DNA from: CAZZIZ01 sp964654535
Lineage (GTDB): Bacteria > Bacteroidota > Bacteroidia > Chitinophagales > UBA2359
NCBI GenBank assembly: GCA_964654535.1
Contig: CAZZIZ010000085.1
Span: 1 to 14,047 of the forward strand
Reading direction: 5' to 3'
Length of the DNA stretch: 14,047 nucleotides
A program made the position numbers and the translations under genes. The notes beneath the pieces are model-generated. The model saw only the letters and a list, made by a program, of their open reading frames with translations. It was not told the origin of the DNA and did not search any database. Positions within the stretch are counted from its first letter, which is position 1. Each line of letters begins with the position of its first letter. Positions 7,352 through 12,338 of this stretch are shown one piece after another.

Positions 7352-7567
7352 GCGTAACCCCAGACCTTCCAGTTTGTTGGTCGGCCGACCAACAAACTGG
7401 AAGGTCTGGGGTCGGGCTATCCAGCACTCCGCGTTCGCTCCGGTCTCCCTCTTGCGCTGCCAACGCATCTGCTTCTACCGCTAAGGCGGTAAGCATATAC
7501 AGGCAGCACAAAGGAGACTGCTCCCTTTGGTCGCCTGCTTCCTATCCCTTACGCGAGAGATTTTTTT
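7352..7567 (+). repeat. Copy 2 of the mosaic hairpin element
   Basis: The element has three parts. First, a hairpin whose base is GGCGTAACCCC and GGGGTCGGGC; its interior is the 54-bp palindrome listed separately. Second, a long imperfect hairpin over about 7440-7525 pairing GGTCTCCCTCTTGCGCTGCC with GGCAGCACAAAGGAGACT, with an inner stem TACCGC-TAAG-GCGGTA. Third, the tail CCTATCCCTTACGCGAGAGA. Copy 3 shows the same order with different stem sequences, and copy 1 shows the right part. Open frames on both strands here are by-products of the symmetry. It resembles intergenic repeats I recall from other Bacteroidota genomes, but I cannot name the family. Confidence 0.65.
7358..7411. repeat. Perfect 54-bp palindrome
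   Basis: The left arm of 27 bases beginning CCCCAGACCTTCC and ending GTTGGTCGG is matched base for base by its reverse complement, with no loop; the centre is CGGCCG. It sits between the GGCGTAA and TCGGGCTATCC boundaries of the surrounding element. Such a sequence can extrude as a cruciform and, if transcribed, gives a very stable RNA hairpin. Both strands read the same sequence, so the frames over it encode the same peptide in both directions. Confidence 0.97.
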
Positions 7568-7582
7568 AGAAGAAATACATTG

Positions 7583-7593
7583 CCGCGTAGCGG
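7583..7593. repeat. Mini hairpin CCGC-GTA-GCGG
   Basis: A perfect 4-bp stem with a GTA loop in the gene-free region. The same GTA loop recurs in the arms of the next inverted repeat, where the stem is CTCC/GGAG instead of CCGC/GCGG. That suggests one hairpin type with changed but still matching stems. Confidence 0.45.
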
Positions 7594-7630
7594 TAAAATA
7601 TCAATAGAAAATATCCATCACCAATATCTC

Positions 7631-7686
7631 GCTCCGTAGGAGTGAAACATTTCTCGCGACGGGAAAATATGTCACTCCTACGGAGC
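7631..7686. repeat. Inverted repeat with 15-bp perfect arms
   Basis: GCTCCGTAGGAGTGA at 7631-7645 is matched exactly by TCACTCCTACGGAGC at 7672-7686, with 26 bases between. Each arm also contains its own small palindrome CTCC-GTA-GGAG, so the structure is two copies of a mini hairpin in opposite orientation. Confidence 0.8.
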
Positions 7687-7720
7687 TTAGGCACGATTCG
7701 TTTTGTTTGCTATTAATATT

Positions 7721-7737
7721 TCGCCCCGCTGGGGCGA
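7721..7737. repeat. Hairpin TCGCCCC-GCT-GGGGCGA
   Basis: A perfect 7-bp GC-rich stem with a 3-base loop, followed by TTTTT after one base. It could act as a weak terminator on the plus strand but no gene precedes it, so I treat it as one of the hairpin repeats. Confidence 0.5.
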
Positions 7738-7788
7738 TTTTTGAAGCTAAAGTCTCTTTCGCGTTTTGCAATAGTCAGCCACACGTTA

Positions 7789-7940
7789 TGGTGCGAGCCT
7801 CTCGGCTCGTTCCGAACTGAACCATTAGACCCTACTCGCCCTTAAACCATACATCAATTCCGTCGTTGCCAGTAAGTCGGTTTGGTAGGTTGTTTTGAAT
7901 CCCGAACTAATAAACGGAACGAGCCGGGAGGCTCGCACCA
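7789..7940. repeat. Long inverted repeat with 25-bp arms, one mismatch
   Basis: The arms at 7789-7813 (TGGTGCGAGCCTCTCGGCTC plus five more bases) and 7916-7940 are reverse complements except for one base. They enclose 102 bases without a gene. Each arm contains a perfect 6-bp stem CGAGCC/GGCTCG, with a TCTC loop on the left and GGGA on the right. The layout resembles the ends of a small non-autonomous element, but no target-site duplication was obvious. Confidence 0.8.
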
Positions 7941-7978
7941 ATTTTGATTGTAGAGCACGCTTTTGCTAGAGGTCGTGT

Positions 7979-8044
7979 GTCGAGTTGGAAACTCGACTTT
8001 TACAATATCACCAGTCGGAGACTGGCGCCAACAAAGATTGTAAA
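7979..8044. repeat. Hairpin pair inside an outer stem
   Basis: GTCGAGT-TGGAA-ACTCGAC at 7979-7997 is followed by CCAGTC-GGA-GACTGG at 8011-8025. The second hairpin is enclosed by an outer stem TTTACAAT (7999-8006) with ATTGTAAA (8037-8044). Similar hairpins with GGA loops are familiar to me from other Bacteroidota intergenic DNA, an impression from memory only. Confidence 0.6.
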
Positions 8045-8200
8045 TCGCCAGCCACGGCATTTCGACAAAAGTCGTAATGAGACTAATTTAATAGTTAATG
8101 TCAGCCATCAATGTTGATAAGCTAAGAATTAATCTTGACTTAACCTTGATTGGACTATTGCGTTCATCTAATAACTACATTCGCGATAGCAAGCAGCTTT
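8045..8200. other. AT-rich gene-free stretch
   Basis: Only a tiny CGAC-AAAA-GTCG hairpin near 8063 and ATCAA-TG-TTGAT near 8109 are visible. A TAATCTTG sequence here is close to the Bacteroidota -7 box TAnnTTTG, but no TTG lies at the usual distance upstream, so a promoter for the two-component genes remains unproven. Confidence 0.3.
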
Positions 8201-8358
8201 TGCGTGAGGGATAGAGGCCTTTGTGGAGCTCCTGTTGACGAAGACAAGAAGTTCTCTTAGCTCCTTGGAGCTAGAAGAGTACTTTGTCTGAAGCAGAACA
8301 GAGCGACGGCCGAAAGCCCGACCCCAACTTGCCGCAGGCAGATGTAGGGGGCACGCCC
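8201..8358 (-). repeat. Copy 3 of the mosaic hairpin element (reverse orientation)
   Basis: Read on the minus strand this starts GGGCGTGCCCCC, continues with a variable interior, then GGGGTCGGGCTTTCGG, a long imperfect central hairpin (plus-strand 8242-8289, arms starting AGACAAGAAG and ending CTTTGTCT, with AGCTCC-TT-GGAGCT at its tip) and ends CTATCCCTCACGC. The order of parts equals copy 2 but the stem sequences differ. It ends 20 bases before the response regulator start codon, so it either carries the promoter or forms the mRNA leader. Confidence 0.65.
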
Positions 8359-8378
8359 AAAACAATGCGTTGAAATAA

Positions 8379-9056
8379 ATGATCGAAGCTTTAAAAATAT
8401 TAATCGTAGACGACGAACCGGATATTCTGGAGTTTTTGAGATACAATCTTGAAAAGGAAAACTTTGTCGTATTCTCGGCAAGCGACGGCACTTCTGGATT
8501 AGAAAAAGCAAAGACGCATAAACCCGATCTAATATTGCTGGACGTAATGATGCCCGGGATGGATGGTGTAACGGTTTGTCGCGAGCTACGAAAAGACAGC
8601 AACTTTGACCAAACCATAATTGCCTTTCTAACCGCACGCAATGAAGACTACTCACAAATTGCAGGCTTAGAAAACGGCGCTGATGATTACATAGCCAAAC
8701 CGATTCGTCCCCGCGTGCTGATTGCTCGTTTAAAAGCTTTGCTTCGTAGAACCAGGGGTGATGAACCTGGCCTTGTTTTAACGGTCCGCGATTTGAAAAT
8801 TGTTACCGATGAAATTACCGTTTACAAAAACGGTGAGTCTATAAGGCTGGTTAAAAAGGAATTTGAATTACTGGTGCTACTCGCTTCGCGTCCCGGCAAG
8901 GTGTTCTCACGTGACGAAATATTTCGAAAGGTGTGGGGAACCGACCTCATTGTAGGTGAAAGAACTATAGATGTGCATATAAGAAAGCTCCGAGAGAAAA
9001 TAGGAAGCGACTATATAAGCACAGTTAAGGGAATTGGTTATAAATTTGATAACTGA
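8379..9056 (+). CDS. OmpR/PhoB-family response regulator
   Basis: A 225-residue two-domain regulator. The receiver domain (about 5-122) has the acidic pair Asp11-Asp12, the phosphorylated Asp55 in LILLDVMMPGMDG, Thr85 in FLTAR and Lys107 in AKPIRP. The DNA-binding winged helix (about 132-225) carries RTIDVHIRKLREKIG and TVKGIGYKF, typical of the OmpR/PhoB class. It should be phosphorylated by the kinase encoded next and then bind promoter DNA. Its stop codon overlaps the kinase start by one base (TGATG). Close relatives are often labelled PhoB or RprY, but no phosphate-uptake genes are nearby, so I give no symbol. The start ATG follows a hairpin repeat by 20 bases. Confidence 0.95.
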   Translation: MIEALKILIVDDEPDILEFLRYNLEKENFVVFSASDGTSGLEKAKTHKPDLILLDVMMPGMDGVTVCRELRKDSNFDQTIIAFLTARNEDYSQIAGLENGADDYIAKPIRPRVLIARLKALLRRTRGDEPGLVLTVRDLKIVTDEITVYKNGESIRLVKKEFELLVLLASRPGKVFSRDEIFRKVWGTDLIVGERTIDVHIRKLREKIGSDYISTVKGIGYKFDN

Positions 9057-10120
9057 TGCAAAAAAACCCTACGCCGAATGGAATCTCGTTTTCAAGTGCG
9101 GCCATAGTAGCCGGGGTTTGCTTGTTAGCACTGCTGCTAGCCCAGTTTGTTTTTAGCTTTCCACTCAGCCAGGCACTGCTGCTGCTAATTCCATTAATTG
9201 TTTTTGCCTGCGCCTTTTTGGTCTTTAGGTTCTTCTTGAACCACTTTATACATCGCAAGATTAAGCTCATTTACAAAACCATTTTACAACAGAAAACCCA
9301 ATCGGGAAAGCTGGCGAATCGCGTAAGCGACGAAGAAGACATAATAGGTGCCGTTGAAAAGGAAGTGCTGGACTGGGCCGACGAAAATGAACAAAAGCGT
9401 CTGGCGATGGATAAGCTTGAAAAATACCGTCGTGAATTTTTAGGTGATGTTTCGCATGAATTGAAAACGCCGATCTTTAACATACAGGGTTACGTGCATA
9501 CATTATTGGACGGTGGCTTATACGACGATAATATAAACGCGGAGTATCTGCGGAAAGCCGATCGAAACATTGATCGCTTGGTGCATATAGTTGGCGAACT
9601 CGAAACGATAACTACTGCGGAAAGCGCAGCGATGAATTTGAACATCGAGCCTTTTGACATTTACCAGATGGGCTTAGACATAATTGATATGCAGGAAATA
9701 AGTGCTAAAGAAAAAGGTATTGAGCTATCGATTAAAGAAGGATGCATCGGGCCATTTTGGGTTCAAGGTGATCAGGAAAGAATTAATCAGGTCTTGATAA
9801 ACTTAGTGACCAACGCCATTAAGTATGGGCATTACGAGGGCTTTGTACGTATTGGCTTTTATACTATGGACAAGCATGTTTTAACCGAAGTTTCGGACAA
9901 CGGTGTCGGGATTCCCGAATCGCACGTAGATCGCTTGTTTGAACGTTTTTACCGAGTGGATAGAAGTCGCTCACGCGAAGGAGGGGGAACTGGTCTTGGC
10001 CTAGCCATAGTCAAGCATATTATGGAAGCGCATAAGCAGACCGTTACGGTGCGAAGTACACCCGACAAGGGCTCTACCTTTGGCTTCACCCTACAAAAAG
10101 CGGCTCCGGCTAAACAATAA
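9056..10120 (+). CDS. Sensor histidine kinase (PhoR-like, no periplasmic sensor domain)
   Basis: A 354-residue membrane kinase, partner of the preceding regulator. Two TM helices lie at about 13-33 and 37-61 with only a few residues between them, so there is no periplasmic sensor domain. A linker follows, then the dimerisation/phosphoacceptor segment with His134 in DVSHELKTP. The ATPase domain shows the N-box with Asn253 (NLVTNAIKYG), the DNGVGIP motif at 281-287, the F-box FERFYRVDRSRS and the G-box GGGTGLGLAIVK at 309-320. All catalytic motifs are intact. The stimulus probably comes from the membrane or from a partner protein. One-base overlap with the regulator gene implies coupled translation. 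The TAA stop lies in the A-tract that serves as T-tract of the opposite strand's terminator. Confidence 0.95.
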   Translation: MQKNPTPNGISFSSAAIVAGVCLLALLLAQFVFSFPLSQALLLLIPLIVFACAFLVFRFFLNHFIHRKIKLIYKTILQQKTQSGKLANRVSDEEDIIGAVEKEVLDWADENEQKRLAMDKLEKYRREFLGDVSHELKTPIFNIQGYVHTLLDGGLYDDNINAEYLRKADRNIDRLVHIVGELETITTAESAAMNLNIEPFDIYQMGLDIIDMQEISAKEKGIELSIKEGCIGPFWVQGDQERINQVLINLVTNAIKYGHYEGFVRIGFYTMDKHVLTEVSDNGVGIPESHVDRLFERFYRVDRSRSREGGGTGLGLAIVKHIMEAHKQTVTVRSTPDKGSTFGFTLQKAAPAKQ

Positions 10121-10151
10121 AAAAACCTCGAAGCGCTAGAGCACAACGAGG
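10119..10151 (-). terminator. Terminator of the MarR-YceI unit
   Basis: On the minus strand, CCTCG pairs with CGAGG, with a further imperfect inner pairing GTGC/GCGC, and the hairpin is followed by seven T. The T-tract overlaps the stop codon of the convergent kinase gene. In the plus direction the hairpin is followed only by CTTGTATAAATTTT, so its effect on the kinase transcript is likely weaker. Confidence 0.75.
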
Positions 10152-10176
10152 CTTGTATAAATTTTCTTGGAATTGT

Positions 10177-10752
10177 CTACTTAGAAGTAGCTACGAGATT
10201 CAATTCGAACTCGATGTCATCGTAGATTGCTTTGTCTCCTAGATTATCGAAGAAAGAACCACTACCATACTTTACATTCCACTTCGTTCTATCAATGCTA
10301 AACTTAGCATTCGCTTTCATACCGCCATCTCTCATATTAACAACTGCAGGAAAAGAAATTTCGTTGCTAATTCCTTTGATGGTCAACTCTCCTGTTACGG
10401 TACTAGTTCCGTCATCATTTGGAGAAATACTCTTGATATTAAAGATTGCAGAGTTGAATTCTGCAACGTTGAAGAAGTCCTCTGAGCTTAAGTGTCCAAC
10501 AAGTTTTGCAGCAGTTTCTGCATCTAAATCAGTGCAAACTATAGAGGTCATGTCAATTCCAAATAGTCCGGCAACCACGTCACCTTGTTGAATCAAAGTA
10601 CCAGTCTGAAGGTTAATGGTTCCTTGGTGCTGTCCGGTTACTTTCTTACCTAACCATTTGATGCTACTTGCTTCGGTATCAATTGTGTATGTCTGTGCGC
10701 TTAATGCAGTGACCATAAAAGCAAGCGCAAGTGTCATTAAAATTTTTCTCAT
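10177..10752 (-). CDS. YceI-family periplasmic protein
   Basis: A 191-residue protein with a signal peptide at about 1-20 (MRKILMTLALAFMVTALSAQ, cleavage probably at SAQ). The mature part begins YTIDTEASSIKWLGKKVTGQ, the usual opening of the YceI beta-barrel fold, and continues with GTINLQTG, HLSSEDFFNV, GELTIKGISNEISFP and FSIDRTKWNVKYGSGSFF, all family hallmarks. YceI proteins form lipocalin-like barrels that bind long hydrophobic molecules such as polyprenoids. The physiological role in this group is not settled. It follows the MarR gene with a 31-base gap and is probably co-transcribed and controlled by that regulator. Confidence 0.94.
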   Translation of the reverse strand: MRKILMTLALAFMVTALSAQTYTIDTEASSIKWLGKKVTGQHQGTINLQTGTLIQQGDVVAGLFGIDMTSIVCTDLDAETAAKLVGHLSSEDFFNVAEFNSAIFNIKSISPNDDGTSTVTGELTIKGISNEISFPAVVNMRDGGMKANAKFSIDRTKWNVKYGSGSFFDNLGDKAIYDDIEFELNLVATSK

Positions 10753-10783
10753 TACTTTAATTTAATTATTGTGTAATTATATT

Positions 10784-11242
10784 CTATTTCGTTCTAAGTT
10801 CGTCTAGTGTTTCATTAACCCGAGTTACGTCTTCTAACTTGAGTTTTTTCATTCTGTCTAAAGCCGTGGCTACTGTTACATTCGCCTTTTTCAGTTCGAT
10901 CAAGCCCTTATCTGTAATCAACACTTCTACCCTCCTTCTATCTTTCTCCGATGCTTTACGCTCCACATAGCCTTTGGTTTCCAATTTATCTACGAGTCTG
11001 GATGCATTTGAGTTCTTATCCAGCATTCGATCTATGAGTAAATTGATGGTCGCGGGTTTAGGATATTGTCCTTTCAGTATTCTTAAGATATTAAACTGAG
11101 CTACGCTCAAACCAAATTCCTTTAGCAAGTCTGTATGAAAGTTTTTCATCCAGGACCCAGTGTAAAGCAGGTTGACCATCAACTTTTCGTATTGACAGTG
11201 AAATTGCTTCTGTTGTATTTCTTCTTCTAAACTCGGTGCCAC
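10784..11242 (-). CDS. MarR-family transcriptional regulator
   Basis: A small winged-helix regulator of about 152 residues. From the chosen GTG start the protein opens with APSLEEEIQQKQF, which fits relatives of this group, followed by VNLLYTGSWM. The DNA-binding core includes LSVAQFNILRILKG, INLLIDRMLDKNSNASRLVD and the wing ERKASEKDRRRVEVLITDKG with its conserved D-R-R-R. The frame stays open to a TTG at 11269, but using it would make the extra codons (YVYTYI) come from an 18-bp palindrome that looks like an operator. I therefore prefer the GTG. MarR proteins usually repress their own operon and respond to small ligands; here the next gene is YceI. Confidence 0.9.
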   Translation of the reverse strand: MAPSLEEEIQQKQFHCQYEKLMVNLLYTGSWMKNFHTDLLKEFGLSVAQFNILRILKGQYPKPATINLLIDRMLDKNSNASRLVDKLETKGYVERKASEKDRRRVEVLITDKGLIELKKANVTVATALDRMKKLKLEDVTRVNETLDELRTK

Positions 11243-11250
11243 GGCACAAA

Positions 11251-11281
11251 TGTATGTATATACATACAATGTTGCAACATT
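11251..11281. promoter_or_regulatory. Two adjacent palindromes upstream of marR, likely operator
   Basis: A perfect 18-bp palindrome TGTATGTATATACATACA (11251-11268) shares its last base with a perfect 14-bp palindrome AATGTTGCAACATT (11268-11281). They lie 9 bases upstream of the preferred GTG start. MarR dimers bind palindromes of this size, so autoregulation is likely. Just upstream on the minus strand is TAATTTTTG, one base longer than the Bacteroidota -7 consensus TAnnTTTG. Confidence 0.6.
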
Positions 11282-11359
11282 AATTGCAAAAATTATTCAA
11301 TACATCATAAGTGATTGATTACGATAGAATTATGAAATGATTGGAAAGTGTTCGGGGGC

Positions 11360-11812
11360 TTAACTATTTTCCCGCATAAACTTTTTGGCCATAGCCATAA
11401 GCTCTTCGACAGTTTTAGAGCCGTGTTCTTTCATTTGTGGCTCTCCGTTTTGATCGAAATACATAAAGGACGGCAGGAAGGTAATGGCGTACTTCTTTTT
11501 GAACTTCTTTCCTTCTTTGGAATCAATATCCAGTTTGTAGTTTATGAAGTTGTCGTTGTATAAGTTGCCAAGATGAAAGTCAAGGAAGGTTGACTCTTCC
11601 ATAATTTGGCAGGGTACGCACCATTCGGCGGTAAAATCTACAAAGACCATTTGGTCATTCTTTTTGGCTTTCTTGAGGACCTTTTTCAGCTTTTTTGCCT
11701 TACTGAATTTAAGTCCTTGGTTTTCGTACTGCGCGCTAAGCGTACCTTGAGAAAAAGCTCCCAGTAAAAGTATTACAAAGAGTTGCGTAAGAATTGTATT
11801 GAGATTTTTCAA
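11360..11812 (-). CDS. Secreted thioredoxin-like protein
   Basis: A 150-residue protein with a signal peptide at about 1-27 (MKNLNTILTQLFVILLLGAF, then SQGTLSA). The thioredoxin fold carries the active site WCVPC (Cys65 and Cys68) and a proline before the next strand (Pro114, FLPSFMYFD), which corresponds to the cis-proline of the family. It probably reduces or exchanges disulfides in the periplasm. The region at 36-52 is lysine-rich. The start is TTG: no ATG lies in frame before residue 55, and only this start gives an intact signal peptide. It follows a paralog by 26 bases. The two share FINYKLDxDSxEG and FDxNG. No terminator was seen between its stop and the MarR control region. Confidence 0.85.
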   Translation of the reverse strand: MKNLNTILTQLFVILLLGAFSQGTLSAQYENQGLKFSKAKKLKKVLKKAKKNDQMVFVDFTAEWCVPCQIMEESTFLDFHLGNLYNDNFINYKLDIDSKEGKKFKKKYAITFLPSFMYFDQNGEPQMKEHGSKTVEELMAMAKKFMRENS

Positions 11813-11838
11813 TTGATTGAGTTTGAGGGGCCTGGTCT

Positions 11839-12276
11839 TTACTTCTTGTTCTTTTTAGCTTTCTTTTTAGCCTTCTTAAGTGCTTTCTCCCCTAGTCGCA
11901 TAAACTGAGCTGGGTCGAGAACTCCTGCGGTTTGACTGATTAGATCTCCATTTTCATCGAAGAAGAGAAAGGTAGGAATTGATTTGATATCTAGGCTATT
12001 TGCAATTTCATTTCCCTCCATACTGTCGGCATCTAACTTATAATTGATGAAGTTTTTAGAATAAAACTTAGCAATAGCCTTTTGGGTAAAGACTCGTTTT
12101 TCCATCATTTTGCAGGGTCCGCACCAATCGGCGTAAACGTCTACCATAACTGGCATATTCTTTTCGGCGGCCATAGCCATAATTTCGGCCCAAGAACCCT
12201 CGGTCATTTCAATGGTTTTTTGCGCCGTTAAAGGGATGGCGAGTACAATGAGTAGGCTTACGAGTATTGACTTCAT
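11839..12276 (-). CDS. Secreted thioredoxin-like protein with lysine-rich tail
   Basis: A 145-residue protein with a signal peptide at about 1-19 (MKSILVSLLIVLAIPLTAQ). The thioredoxin fold shows VYADWCGPCKMME, the classic WCGPC active site (Cys52 and Cys55), and the cis-proline at 101 in SIPTFLFFDENG. It is expected to act as a periplasmic thiol oxidoreductase. The last 15 residues are mostly Lys and Ala (KKAKKKAKKNKK), a basic tail not part of the fold. It lies 62 bases after the barrel gene and 26 bases before its paralog, so the three are probably co-oriented in one unit, perhaps with an internal control site (the palindrome at 12306). Confidence 0.92.
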   Translation of the reverse strand: MKSILVSLLIVLAIPLTAQKTIEMTEGSWAEIMAMAAEKNMPVMVDVYADWCGPCKMMEKRVFTQKAIAKFYSKNFINYKLDADSMEGNEIANSLDIKSIPTFLFFDENGDLISQTAGVLDPAQFMRLGEKALKKAKKKAKKNKK

Positions 12277-12305
12277 TTTGGAAATTTACGTTAATTAAGA
12301 CCTAT

Positions 12306-12324
12306 TTAAACGATAATCGTTTAA
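12306..12324. promoter_or_regulatory. 19-bp palindrome between barrel gene and thioredoxin gene
   Basis: TTAAACGAT-A-ATCGTTTAA is a perfect inverted repeat with a single central base, in the 62-base gap upstream of the thioredoxin-like gene and 15 bases after the barrel gene stop. It lacks a following T-run, so it is more like an operator than a terminator. The binding protein is unknown. Confidence 0.4.
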
Positions 12325-12338
12325 CAATAGTGTGGGAA

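Noticed and set aside
7320..7569. Open frames on both strands over the 54-bp palindrome, sharing the peptide TPDLPVCWSADQQTGRSGV.
   Set aside because: The shared peptide is a direct result of palindromic DNA read in both directions; the rest is Ser/Ala-rich translation of repeat hairpins.
7854..8060. A 68-codon minus-strand frame in the gene-free region.
   Set aside because: It runs through the hairpin cluster and has no features of a protein.
7352..8358. A CRISPR array, because several short repeats lie close together.
   Set aside because: The repeats differ in sequence, are not regularly spaced, have no spacers of constant length and no cas gene is near.
8168..8655. Two long minus-strand frames overlapping the response regulator.
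   Set aside because: They are antisense to a well-supported regulator gene and extend into the repeat; their sequences show no domain.
8379..10120. Naming the pair phoB/phoR.
   Set aside because: Sequence similarity at family level does not separate PhoB/PhoR from other OmpR-type systems and there is no phosphate transport gene in the window.
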